The translations under genes and the position numbers were made by a program. The notes beneath the pieces were generated by a model that saw only the letters and a program-made list of their open reading frames with translations, made no database searches and was not told the origin of the DNA. Source: Emiliania huxleyi CCMP1516 (Eukaryota; Haptophyta; Isochrysidales; Noelaerhabdaceae). Taken from it: 64,000 nt of DNA. The stretch lies in contig NW_005200011.1 of assembly GCF_000372725.1 (NCBI RefSeq), forward strand, positions 434,918 through 498,917, read 5' to 3'. Of the stretch, positions 30,588 through 41,825 are shown piece after piece (the first letter of the stretch is position 1; every line of letters starts with the position of its first letter).

Positions 30588-31835
30588 AAAAATAGATATG
30601 TAGGAAAGCTTGCGTCAGAGAATCTCGCGAGGATCTGGCGCGCCTCAATTGAACGAACCCACGCCGAGCGACGCTCCCGGCGTGCGGATCTTGCTTGACA
30701 GGTGCCTCGCTGCGTGCGCCGCTGCGCCTGCGCTCGGCCCTCGCTGCCTGCGCCTGTCTGTCAGCCTGAACACGCTCACGGCGCTCGCGGCGCAGTCACT
30801 GCGGCTGGTCTGAGCGGGCGGCATGCTGCGGCTCCAGACCACACTGCCACTGCAGTCTCTGGGCAGAGAGGAGCCAGTACTCCTCTGTTCAACGCATAGG
30901 CGATCGCAACTCGACCCCTGCCATCGCGCTGGCGCGTGCTGCCGCTCCTTTCTGCGCGACAGTTCCGATGAAACCGTGCTCCCCTCCCGTGACGGCCCGA
31001 GCCTCAACTCCAGGCTCAGCTGAGAGATATACTGCTACTGGTGGCTGAGCGTCGGAGGTGCCCTCTCAGCTATGTGTCTTGGTCCGTGAGGACCGTCTGC
31101 CAGCTCCCCTGGTCATGCGCTAGCCGTCTAGGCCGATCGGTCCCCGGCGGCCGTATTTGTGTGTTGCTGCTGCGGCCTCGCAGTAGCCTTGCCGGGCTGC
31201 CCCCAGCGAAAGATAACTTCAACAATCACTTCAACACTGGCGATACGGCAACCGCTACACGAGCATAGGTCATACGCAACACGTGGGCAGCCTCCCCCCC
31301 CGTGAAAAGTCCATGAGTCGCCGTCAGGCCGTCGGACTGGGCGCCAGTGGTGTGCAGCAGTGATTCCCGCAAGTCGCCTTGGTGCTCGCGATAGCCCTCG
31401 CCGCCCCTCACTTCGCCCCCGGGCCAAGCCTCCGGTGCCGTGTCTACCCCACAGCCCCCGATTTGGACGCCTGAGGCTCGGCTGTGTCCGGGTGTGCATG
31501 AAAAACGAGAAAACAGGCCTTTTTGGGAAAGCCGACTTTGCCCCTTAAAGGCCAAGGTAGGCCCTCATCAACCGCCAGCAATCGGCACGACGAAGGTGTA
31601 TTGGGCTCGAAGGCGCGGTGAACGCAACCGGCTTGAGCGTACCACTGCTCACACGAGTGAGCGGGGGCGGGGGGGGGGGGGGGGTAAAGGCGGGAGCTAG
31701 CTGGGTCAGGGCTCTTGTCCTCCCCCCCCCACCCCACAGCTTTGCCTTTAGATGTGCAGGGGGGGTACCGAGCAGGGGGTTTTCAAAATTATTCTCTGCG
31801 TGAGAGGGCTTGGTTGTAAAATTCTTCTAATTCTC

Positions 31836-34800
31836 ATGAGAGGAAACTTCGATCGTATCCGGACCTCGTGCGTCCTCGAAACCGTTGACAGTGGACATAT
31901 GGCAACGCCGCTTTGGCGTCGCTCGCCCCGCGTTCACCGCGGCAGAGACGACGTAAATCCGTGGACGTGGAGTGAAGAGGGCAACTTCGAAGCGAGTGAC
32001 GCGGTGACGGACAACGATGGAGTCCAGGACGGCAGCAGTCGCGGCCGCGGGGCTGTTTCGGCAGCCGGCTACTTCACAAAGGAGAGGGTCCACTCTGCAG
32101 GCCGACTGCAGGCCGCCTCACAGACCGAGTACGATGCGGGAACCGCGGCGGTGAGGGCGAGGAAGGCAGCCAAGACGGCGGCGGCCAAGGAGAAGAAGGC
32201 TGAGGGGAAGGCCGTTGCAGCGGAGAAGAAGGCGTGAAGACCTAGATGCAGAATCTGAGCCTCTGTATGACTATTGGCAGGGAAGGATCCGCACCCCGGC
32301 TGGCGTCGGATATCAACGGACGGCGTAATCGTGTAGAAATGACGCGGTGATTGAATACAGAATGCATCCCCCCCGGTAGGCCGATCGGGCTGCGGCGAAG
32401 GATGCCGCCAGAGAGCGGAAGAGTGCGGCCGAGGCGGAGCGTAAGAAGGAGGTGGAGAGGAAGGCGGCGCGAGCAGCAGCGGCAAGGGAAGCCCCGGAGA
32501 AACGCGGCACAGCGCGGCGCAAAGCTGAGCCGCAGATGGCTGCCATGGCGCCACCGCAACCGTTTTCAGACAGCGAGGTAGCCGAGGCGATGGCGAGGGT
32601 GGCGATGCGGGAGGCGTTGGCGAACGGCGGCGGCGATGCGATGGGGGAGAACCTGGGACAACGGCCGATACCCGAGCCGAACCCCTCTGTTGACTCTTCC
32701 GATGATCAAGAGTCGCCCGGCCCCGATCGTTACGAGGCCACAAACTTTAGCGCTTGCAGTGGCCTCTCGGCAGCTGCAACGGGGGGCTGCGGTCAGGCAG
32801 CGGACGCGCTTTCAACGGACGCAGCGCATGCTACGGAAGAGGAGAGGACGTACGTCTCGAAAGCCGCAGTGGCCGCTGGGTCTCTCTGGGGAAGGGTCGC
32901 TGCGTTGCGCGGCGAGCGCGACCGGGATGACAAGGCCCTTGTCCCCATCCCCCGGAAGTCCCAACCTTATCTCACTCACTACTGACCCTTCTGACTCTTC
33001 TACCCCACACTGCTCTCCGCTATCGCTGTCACGGCCACCACCCTTCCACTGCAGGACACCGTCGACCTCGAGGAGGTTGACGCAGCGGTCGCGTTCAGAA
33101 TAGCCTCGAGCGGGAGCGCCGACTGCGTGATCCGTGGCGTGCCAAACGGGCCGCGCCTAGCCAAGGGCCGTCGGGAGACCCTCCTGATCGAGCTCTTCGA
33201 TTCGCTGGATTGGAATGGCAGCGGCTTCATAGGAAGCGACGAGGTGGACCCCTTCATCTCGAATCTCGGGCCTTCTCAGACATTGCGCGGGTGATAGGCC
33301 GTGACGAGTGGTGCGCCATCTACCTCGACCCCGACGACGCGCGGTTGGCGTCGGACTTTGACCGGATTGCGGCGCATCGCGGGGCGAGAGACGGCGCCGC
33401 CGACACTGTCCAGATGCACGAGTTTGTCTCTTACTGTAAAGACGCGTTCGCCGGCTGGGACGACAAGACCTTCTCCTTCGTCACGCGGCGCCTGCTCCAC
33501 TTGGCGCGTTGTGCATGTCGCCCTCGTCCGCCACGGCTGACTCTTCACCACTACTGTCTCTTCCTCCATCGTCATCCCTCTCGCCACTGCTATGACCCTA
33601 CTATCACTCTCAACTTTGCTCTCAGGCGATGAGTCAGAAGAAGACCACTCGGGCAGCCAGGTTCGCCGCTCCGCCGAGCAAACCCGAAGCCAGCACGACC
33701 GAAACCAGCGCGACCGAGGTCAGCAGCGAGGCGACCCGGGCAGGCCGATCGGAGGTTGTTTGCGAGCTGCCTGAGAGGCCGGCGGCAAAGGGCGAGCCGA
33801 AGGCGCTGCCAGTGCCCATCTCCCGAGCCGCCTTGAAGCAGGAGGCGCGGCCGGAGAGGTCGGCTGCGACGGCTGGGCCGGAGTTGTCGGGCGGAATCGC
33901 GCCCACATCCAGCTACGTGCTCGTCAACGACCCGCCCTGGCCAGCCGACATCAAGGCGATTGCCCCCTTGCCGTTATCGGTGTTGATCGCAGCACTTCAA
34001 CTTGCGTGAACAGGTCGAGCGCTTTTCCGGCGAGTCTAGCGCTCGTGCGGAGGCGGACAAGCTGTGGAGCTGTTGGGTCCTCTATCGTGAAGGCGCAGGC
34101 TCCTGGACGAAGCCGCCGCTCGCAGCCTCACCTCATCCCATGCCTCCTCCGACGTCTGTCGCCCCATTCCCTCCCCAGTTTTTTCTCGCCTTGCTTTCCG
34201 CCCATGGTCAAACTCTGCTCTGCTCAGGATCCACCGCGTATGTCGAGGTCAGCCGCGGGGGCTTTGGCGCGTCGCACGGCAAGATCACGCAGTACGTGGA
34301 TGCGAAGCTACAAGCCGTCAAGCGGGTGGCACTTAAGAAGGAGGCGATGGAGATGGTGGCGGAGAATGGCTTCACTCCTGATCTCAAGGAGGCACAAACT
34401 CATCGATGAGCTAAGCTCAGTGCGGGACCCATGACAAGCCCATCGACACCTCTGGCGCCCCTGTCCCACAGGAGCTCCTCGAGCTCTACACTGTGCACGA
34501 CCAAAGCATGCTCCGCCACACATCGAGCCCATTGCCGCTTCCAGCACCACCGCCATCTGTGCCCCCCCCCCCCCCCCCCCCCACACCCACCCACCCACCC
34601 ACCCACGACCTCACAGGCGGCTTGCCTGTGGACGGCTTTGCGCGGCGGCGGTTTGAGCTCCTCAAGGTGGCCAAGGCGGCAGCGACAGCAAACGCCTGGA
34701 GCGCCGCCTCAGTGCCACTTCCCAAGGCACGGACGCCTCGGGCGTGGACCGCGGGCAAGTATTTGCTCGTCGCTGGGGCGGCCGACATGAAGATCCAACG

Positions 34801-35284
34801 GCGCGAGCTAGATACTGCAGAAAGGTTGCCACCGGCGCGAGTAGCAAATCACCGCATTTTTGCACACGATCCCATCTCACACGGTGTTGAAATAATTATC
34901 CCTGAATGCAGGTTCGCGCGGGAGGAGGCGGCACGCGCAGCGGCGCACCGGATGTGGAGCTGCTGGATCCTCTACCATGACGAGGGCGACTCCTTCGCTG
35001 AGCTCGGCCGTGGCGGCATAGGCGCAAACCCAAACGCAGTAGTCGTATCAACCCGAAGATGGCCCGCCACCCGGAAGCATCACAGAGCAGACAGTCGTCT
35101 CGGTCGTGTCTTAGGCACGACGCACAGTGGGCTTGCCCAGTACGTGCACGGCCCGCTGCTGAACGCCAAGCGTGCGTGGCTCAAGCAGGCGCGGGCGCAG
35201 GAATACAAGGAGAGGCTCGAGGCCAAGGAGAGAAAGGAGGCCGAGGCGAGGCTTGAGGCCGAGGATTACGAGTTGCGCGCATGA
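31836..35284 (+). CDS. EF-hand protein with a duplicated unknown module (WSCW/RGG-x-GA/QYV)
   Basis: Multi-exon. Exons with consistent phase: 31836-32231, 32380-32934 (both junctions GC-AG), 33055-~33256, ~33270-33600, 33626-33979, 34014-34092, 34228-~34390, and ~34613-35284. The N-terminal third is Ala/Lys/Glu-rich coiled coil (ERKSAAEAERKKEVERK). An EF-hand follows, with a complete loop DWNGSGFIGSDE, then FSDIARVIGRDEWCAIYL and a second EF-like segment. The C-terminal half carries a module twice: ADKLWSCWVLYREG then RGGFGASHGKITQYVDAKLQ, and AAHRMWSCWILYHDEGDSF then GLAQYVHGPLLNAKRAW. The end is a charged helix. The frame changes near 33256-33285 without an acceptable intron, so a frameshift or missed junction is there. 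Calcium binding is supported; the module's role is unknown. Confidence 0.55.
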
Positions 35285-35645
35285 CACGCGCTAGAAGAGG
35301 GGTGAGGAGGCAACGGTAGCGGTCCTGAGACGCACGCGGCGCGCAAGATCACTGCTGCCGGAACACAAAACACACTCAACAGCCGTTGGTAAGCCTGTCC
35401 GAGGCACTGGGAGACAGAGGGGAGTTGAGGGTACGTAGAGTCGAAGGGAACTGATATTGTCTATTCTCCTTCTCTCTAATACCCTCGGACACGTCCCTCC
35501 CTGTCCTCTCCACTGTTCCTCTACTTTTATATAATATCATTATTTCTACGGGCTACTACGGCTCTATTCGCGCTGTTGCACGTTTCGGTCATGCTCATGG
35601 GGGTGCGCCGTCATTGTGATGCGTAAAAAAGGAGAGCCCTAAGAA
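35285..35645. other. Intergenic; 3' flanks of two convergent genes
   Basis: An AT-rich patch around 35525-35560 may contain polyadenylation signals. Nothing else is seen. Confidence 0.4.
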
Positions 35646-35960
35646 TCAAACGGACAACTCCCTGAGCACCGGCGCGGGCGATCCGCCCGACATCCTCCTC
35701 TCGTCTGCAAACTCTTCGCGCCTCGCGCCGCGGACGTACTCGAAGGCGGCCTCGACGCTGCAAAGGCAGTAGCCGGTCTCGCCCTGCATGTCGTTCAGGG
35801 GCACCCCGCCCTGCATCAGCTTGAGCGCAGGCCTGCTCACAACCAGGCCATGTGAGTAGACGCCGTTCGCACCTCCAGGAGGTCTGCATCGCTGGAGGGC
35901 TTGCCAGCCATGCGGGAGGTCGGCGTATATAATCACGACGACGAGCATCGCGAGCAGCAT
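35646..35960 (-). CDS. Small membrane-anchored hypothetical protein
   Basis: A 104-aa frame from ATG 35960. It begins with a hydrophobic helix (MLLAMLVVVIIYADL), consistent with a signal anchor, followed by a soluble part with ALKLMQGGVPLNDMQGETGY and CLCSVEAAFEYVRG. The frame is open further upstream, so an earlier exon is possible. I do not recognise it. Confidence 0.35.
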   Translation of the reverse strand: MLLAMLVVVIIYADLPHGWQALQRCRPPGGANGVYSHGLVVSRPALKLMQGGVPLNDMQGETGYCLCSVEAAFEYVRGARREEFADERRMSGGSPAPVLRELSV

Positions 35961-36098
35961 GTCCGCGCCGGAAACTTCGTCGGCACTCGCACTAACGCCT
36001 AGTGACGCAGCGCTAGCTGTGGAGGGGGCTGACACCTTGGCGCAACTCGGCTCTCTCTCGGGAAATCACGCTGCGGCATCTCGTCATGATTCTCAGCA

Positions 36099-38178
36099 CT
36101 ATCTCAGTGCACCTTGCGGCATCTCGACCGCCGCCCGCACCCTTGGGTCGCCCCCTCTCTCGCAGAACTCGGCAACCGTGCGAACGAACGCGCGCATGCG
36201 GCTGAGGTAGCGGTGCGCACAAGGCTCTGCGCCCATTGCCCCAAGCTCGTCGAGAGCACCCCGGAGAGGCGTGAGTACGACGCCCGCCCCCTTGCTCCCC
36301 TCGAGGAGCCTCTCCACTCCCAGAGCCGATGGAGAAAGCCGCCGCATCCACTGCTGCTGCTGCTCGAGGCGCCGCTGCTCGCTGCGGAAGGCGTCTGCGA
36401 AGCGAGCCAGGAGTGGCTCGTGCACGCGCGGCAGCATGACGCAACCGCACAACATCGTCGCCCGCCTGTGGGCCCGTGACGCGCCAGCCCCATCTGTGAC
36501 TGCCGCCTGGACGAGCCTGCGGCCGAAGTAGCGAGGGAATGCGGGCTTGGATGGGACGTTCGGCGGAGGGGAGGGGCGGTCAACGGCTAGCACCGACCTG
36601 CTGGCCAGCATGGCCACGCCGTCGAAGGCGAGCTGCTGGCTCCGCTCGGCCGGCAGCGCGGGGTTGCGAGCGGCTGCCGTCACCGCGCTCTCCCACCGGC
36701 GCACGAGCCGTGCCTCCGCGCTCCCCTCGCTGAAAATGATGCGTCCGAGTAGATGCACCGCCGCCTCCTCGGAGCACCGCTTCGCCGCCTCCGCCGCGTC
36801 GACTTTGGCTCCCTCCTCCCGCTCGAAGTTCGCAGCGGCATCGATCCCCTCGCGCGCAGCGGCGCCCTGCCACCCCGCGGGAGGCCAGCTCCAGGCGGGC
36901 CGAAACTGAGTCGGCTCGGCGGCGAGAGCCACCCCCTGCAGCGCCGTCTCCTCGCCCCGCGCTGCGGCGAGCGCCTGCGGGATAAGGGTCGAGGCAAACG
37001 GGCGTTTAAAGAGGGCGTCGGTTTGCGGGTTGTGCGATGCAAACGGGTCCGCAGAGGGCCTCAGGGCTGCTAGCGCGCAGGGCGTCGAGTACCTCATCGA
37101 CCAGGGCTCGAAGCCGCGCGGAGAGAACGGCACAGGGCTGCGCACCAGATTGCTACGAGCGTGGCTGGCTGTGGTACTATCTTGCGGGAGTGCCTTGAGC
37201 CGAGGCTTGGTGCACTCACTGATGGCGTCACGACCGTATCGTTGACGAAGAGCCGCCTTCACCTCCTCGTACCGTCTGTCGCGCCCATTACTGTAAGGGA
37301 TCTTGGCAAACTCGCTCGCCGCAACAGCCCACATACCACCATCGGCGCCACCCTCCGCGTCGCCGAGGAGAAGCCGCGCGAGGGTCGCCGGCCGCCCTGC
37401 CAGACGCGCAGGCACCGCGGCCTCCGCCGCCGCCACGCCCTCCTTCGCCACCTTGAGCGCAGCCTCGGCGGCACTGGCGCGCAACCGAGCCTCCTCCAGT
37501 CCGACCGCCGCTCGCAGCGCAGCTGCGACCGCATCGGCCCAGCCCACGGCGTCACGCTGGGGCGAGGAGGAGGAGTGGGTGGGAGGGAGGCGGGACGGGG
37601 CAATAGGGTGAGCAGCGCACCCGCGCGAGGAATGCGCCGTGCGTGCGTGCGACGTAGGCGTGGTTCTCTTTAAGAAAATCGTCGTCGACCCCATCAAAGG
37701 CGAACGCCTCGGCGAGAGAGGACTGCAACGCCTCCAATGATGACTCCGGCGCGGTGGCATCCTCACCGCAATCGTCGCCCCGAGTCCTCACCGCGACTCG
37801 CTTGGCGGCGGCAACAGCTGTGTCGAGAAGGCGCAATCGTCGACTGTGCGCCACGGAAAGAGTCGTCCGCTCGATCTTGAGTCGTACAAGCTGCGCCCGG
37901 AAGTATTCGGCACCGCAGCGGCTTCGCTCCTCGACCGCCTCTGCCACGTCACTGCGGTACGACTCGCGCAAACTCTGTGCATACAACGCAAGTTGCATGC
38001 CTTCGCGGTGAGCCGTGACCTCTAGCCGCGCGATGCCAGCATCGCGAGCCTCAACGGCGCGGGCAAGCTGGAAACATGCCTCCTCCTCTCTCTGCGCCGC
38101 TGAAGGAAGCCGCGCCGCACGAATGTACTTGGCCTGCAATACCCGAACGCGAGCACGCAGGTCGACGCGTAAGCCCAT
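36099..38178 (-). CDS. Coiled-coil protein, possibly GLE1-like
   Basis: Exons 38178-37621 and 37556-36099 (GT-AG, phase 0) give 671 aa; additional introns inside the second exon cannot be excluded. Residues 1-~250 are helical and charged (QREEEACFQLARAVEARDAGI, RAQLVRLKIERTTLS). The C-terminal ~250 residues form a second helical domain, with YFGRRLVQAAV, HEPLLARFADAF and RYLSRMRAFVRTVAEFC. The order F-x-x-x-LV-x-QA, LLARF and a tyrosine-arginine helix is reminiscent of the C-terminal domain of the mRNA export factor GLE1, following a long coiled coil, but the resemblance is weak and the usual CPY motif is absent. Treat the function as unknown. Confidence 0.5.
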
Positions 38179-38269
38179 GCGAGAACGCAAGGGGCCGGCA
38201 ACGAAATAATTTTTCAACGAGCCGCTTTTCGGCACCGCCGCCGCCGCCGCTGGCGACGAATGCGCGCGC

Positions 38270-38560
38270 CGAAATTCTTTTTTCCGCACCTTCCCAGGAC
38301 GCCAACCCCACCGCTATCTCTGAGCTGAGCTTGCGGCCACCGCTGCCAGCCGCTGACGTCCCTTTTTCTTGTGTATGTGGCTCTACGCACAAGAATTTCT
38401 TGTTGGTTTCCTAAAATCTCTCTCTCTAGAAGACACTCCGAATATTCTTTTTTCCGCAAGGTCGATACGTCCCTTTTTCTTGTGTATGTGGCTCTAATCA
38501 CAAGAATTTCTTGTTGGTTTCCTAAAATCTCTCTCTCTAGAAGAAAGTATCACTAATGCG
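38270..38560. repeat. Tandem duplication, period about 111 bp
   Basis: A segment with ACGTCCCTTTTTCTTGTGTA, ACAAGAATTTCTTGTTGG and CTCTCTCTCTAGAAGA occurs at about 38356-38440 and again at 38467-38546. An ATTCTTTTTTCCGCA word precedes each copy. It lies just upstream of the coiled-coil gene's start. Confidence 0.75.
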
Positions 38561-38580
38561 TAATGGAATTTCTCAGTGAA

Positions 38581-38760
38581 AGAAAGAAAGAAAGAAAACA
38601 GACAACCCAAGGGAGGGATGGGAGGACGGCACGCCGCCACCACACAGGGATTTTAAGGAGAGGTGTGTGGTGCGATATCCGTCGCCCACCCTAGGGAGTC
38701 TGCCTCTTCCTATCTCTCTTCGCAGTCTCTCGCCGATTCTCGCTGCAACCTTCATGCCCA
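38581..38760 (-). mobile_element. TTAAAATCCC-family dispersed repeat (copy 2)
   Basis: Reverse complement of the repeats at 9057-9240 and 52170-52345, including the (GAAA)n tail, the CACGCCGCC block and the part that reads MKVAARIGE...RREIGRGR...PRVGDG in the repeat's sense strand. Confidence 0.7.
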
Positions 38761-38930
38761 GTCAGTGATCAGTGTGCGAGAGAGTTTTTTTTCCGAACAT
38801 TTCTTGTTGGTTATCAAAATCTCTCATCCCCTCCCACGTAACTTGCGTCCCTTTGTGCAAAATTGGTTTAATTAATTAAACGTTTCCAAAGAAGTGGCAG
38901 CGCGCGAGCATCCCGCACGGGGGTACACTC

Positions 38931-40260
38931 TTACTCCTCCTCCACCTTGTCGAGGGTGGTCATGGGCAGCACGTCGGCGGGGTCGGCGAGGTTGGTGACG
39001 GAAAACTTTTCCGCAACCTCGTCCATGTGATATTTCGGGCTCGCGAGCAGGTCGTCAAGGCCACGCCTCCGCCGGTAGGTGTGCAGGTTCTGCCGCGTGC
39101 CATCCACCCACGCGTCGCGCCCCTCGACGGTGTCCGCGATGAACTCGTAGTCGGCCTCCTTTCGGTCTAACATTTGAATCTTCCACCGCGACGAGGGCTT
39201 CCTGCCAACGATCTTGGTCTCTCCGGTCCGCGCATTGACTTCTTTGACCACCTCGTGCGCAACCGCCAGAACGTACCTGACCTTGCTAAAGTGCACCTGC
39301 TTGCCTGGGCTTCGTGTCGCCTTGGTGTTGGCGCCGTCTTCGACATGCTTGTACAGCAGGTAGTCGTCGTGTAGTGAGAGCTCGCGCATCTGTCGCGGAG
39401 TGGACAAAGAGGCGGTGCAGAGGCGAGAAGGGTGTTGGTGGGGATGTGCGCGGGTTCGGGTGGTGCACGCGCACGTTCTCTTGCCGGATCCCCATGAAGG
39501 CGTGCCTCGCCACCTTCTTCTGCACCTTGGAGCGCTCCATCGTTCGCCACACCTGAGGAGCAGAAGGCCAGGCGAATGACCGTTGATGCTAGAGCACAAG
39601 GCATCCGGCTTGGCGGGCTGTAGACAGCGAGCGTGCGCGAAGTTGCGTGTGCGCCACGCCTGGTCCCGGTTGTGCTTGTCCGCCATGAAGTCCTTGAGCC
39701 GCTCCATTGGCGCCTACGATGGAAGGTAAGACAACACGCTGACACACGATGGGGCCTGGCTAACACATGGTGGGACCGTTGGGCGATACCGAACAGAACC
39801 CGCGATTGCACATTATATAATGTGCAGTCGCAACAACGGCACGAGTGCGAGAGGCGGCTGCACGCGCGTGAGATGCAACGGCGGGGGCGGGGGAAGGGGC
39901 GGTTGCAGCGCGCTTTCCGCAGCTTGATCAGAAAGTGGATCACAGAGAGCATCCCCGGCATCGGCTTGCCCTCTTCGTTAAATGCATCCGCGCTGCAGGG
40001 CGGCGAGGGTGAGGGGACCCGATGCGTAAGGCGGGGGAGAAGGCTCCCACGGCAAGAAGGCCCTGGGGCCGACGCGCTGGCATGTGCTGGAGAGCTTGCG
40101 GGCACTATCCCGCACCTGGCTTTGGCGGTGACTCCCCTGTCAGAGGACTCCCCTGGAGTCTTGATCGAGAGCGGCCTGGTGGAGGTGTCGCTCGAGTTGC
40201 TCGTCCGCGTAGCGCTTGCCTTCGACCCGAGGCAGCGGGAGACGCAGCCACTCATACCAC
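38931..40260 (-). CDS. PH-like-domain protein, possibly ELMO-related (5' end unresolved)
   Basis: Four 3' exons are well defined: 39992-39914, 39713-39633, 39552-39475 and 39389-38931; the first two of these introns read as GC-AG and the third as GT-AG. They encode DAFNEEGKPMPGMLSVIHFL, then ERLKDFMADKHNRDQAWRTR, VWRTMERSKVQKKVARHAFM and the last exon with ELSLHDDYLLYKH, KVRYVLAVAHEV and DYEFIADTVEGRDAWVDGTR. The last ~130 residues have the strand pattern and final helix (W-x-D-G) of a PH-like domain, close in layout to that at the C-terminus of ELMO proteins. Coding continues upstream (WYEWLRLPLPRVEGK at about 40210-40258), but I could not join it. Membrane or GTPase-regulator binding is inference. 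Confidence 0.5.
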
Positions 40261-40639
40261 GTCGTCACCGTCCTCGGTCCCGGTGAGCAAGCCGGGGACG
40301 CACGACCGTGGGTAGCTCTGGCAGTCCTTCGTTGATTTGGGAGGCATTATGGCGTTTTTTACTGAAAATCGTGAAGGCAGAAGATCGGCTCGCGAGGGTG
40401 AGCACTTGAGCACTTGAGCACTGGATAGGGTCGATTCCGCATAGTACGGGACCCCTCCGATCGTCTCGCCCTGCTCCCTCACTGGAGTGTTCGTTGGGGG
40501 GGGTCATAATAAACACGGCACAGGAACGAGGTGCACGCTGCTGAAGCGAGGGTGGGCTAGTCTGAGTCCGATGCGTCGTAGTGCAGCGCTTGCGCAGGCA
40601 CGGTTAGCGGTGCGCATAGTCCATAGACCATAGTGGCTG

Positions 40640-40945
40640 AGCCCTGGCTGTCAGGCTGTCAGGTGCTGTCAGGTGATCTGTCGGGCTGTCGGGCACTGTC
40701 AGGCACTGTCAGGTGCCTCTGTCAGACCAGCTGTCAGGTGCTGTCAGTGCTGTCAGGTGCTGTCGGGTGCGTGTCTGACAGGCGAGGTGATCTGTAGCTG
40801 TCAGCACAGGTGCTGTCGGAGCTGTCGGGTGTTGCTGTCAGACGCTGTCGGAGCTGTCAGAGCTGTCAGGCTGCTGCTGCTGTTAGACGTTGGGCTGTTG
40901 CTGTCAGGTGCTGTCAGGTGGTGCTGTCGGGGTGCTGTCAGGCTC
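40640..40945 (+). repeat. CTGTCAGG minisatellite, left array
   Basis: Dozens of imperfect copies of (G)CTGTCAGG or GCTGTCGGG, 7-13 bp apart, fill the stretch. A matching array lies at 41405-41650. Confidence 0.85.
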
Positions 40946-41404
40946 TGACACACATCAGCCACACTTATGACACTATCAAGAGGGCGCTGACTATCAAGGG
41001 GGTGCTGACGCCGATGACGCCGGCGGCTACGCAGCTGCCCCCCTCCTACCGCGTGATCACGCGCTTCACGCCGGCAGCGGCGGCCGCCTGGGGAGCGCAG
41101 ATGGCGGCGCAGAGGCAAAGGCGGCGGCGGCGGCACAGACGGCGGCGGCCACCCCCACCCAGACGCCGTAGGCATATGACTGTAGGGCCCCAGAAGGCTA
41201 GCTGGTAGCTTCATTTGTAGTAGCACAGCCGCCGGTGCTGGAGAGGGGTCCGCAGAGGTGGGGCGGGAGGGTTGAAAGAGAGACCCATGACCATCCCATG
41301 ACTACATGGACATGGACATGGACCACACTCACATGTCATGTCTTTGCATGTAATTTTGTTATACCCTCATGGGGCATAAGAAAGAGGCTCTACGGGGTCT
41401 GTGT
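40946..41404 (+). other. Possible exon between two minisatellite arrays
   Basis: The plus-strand frame reads LTHISHTYDTIKRALTIKGV, then TPMTPAATQLPPSYRVITRF and a basic tail to a stop at 41208. It looks more protein-like than its surroundings, and the array at its left ends in CTGTCAG, which can act as a 3' splice site. No family is recognised and no partner exon was found. Confidence 0.25.
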
Positions 41405-41650
41405 ACGGTCTGTGCTGCTGTCAGGCTGTCAGCGCTGCTGTCAGGCCACTGTGTGCTGTCGGGCTGTCAGGCAGCTGTCAGGCTGTCACGTTAAGGCCTG
41501 ACAGCGACGGGTCACCTCGCCTGTCAGGCTCTGCTGTCAGGCTGTCAGATACGTGCTGTCAGACTGTCAGAGAAAGTGCTGTCAGCGCTGTCAGGCTGTC
41601 GGGCACTGTCAGGCGCTGTCCGGGGTTTGCTGTCAGTCTGTCAGACCAGG
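41405..41650 (+). repeat. CTGTCAGG minisatellite, right array
   Basis: Same unit as the 40640-40945 array, less dense, with TGTCAGGCTGTCAG words predominating. A CATGCACATGCG microsatellite follows at about 41772-41815. Confidence 0.8.
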
Positions 41651-41825
41651 GCTCAGCATAGTGGTGCACTAACCCCCCCGAGAAACCAAAACCCTTCGGG
41701 TCACTCCTCTCGCAAACATCGGGTATGTTCGTAAGAGCTCTACACGCACTGAAAACGAAGAGCGCAGACAGACATGCACATGCGCATGCACATGCACATG
41801 CGCATGCACATGCGTGAGGTCTCAC

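Larger units (their letters stand above)
26419..31835. other. Long gene-poor region
   Basis: No gene can be supported across 5.4 kb. Moderately long ORFs exist (27452-27904 on the plus strand, Cys-containing; 29560-30270 on the minus; 29646-30068 on the plus) but overlap each other and lack motifs. The region does hold two hairpins, a piggyBac-like MITE, a minisatellite and homopolymer C and G runs near 28489-28510, 31667-31683 and 31720-31735. Confidence 0.45.
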
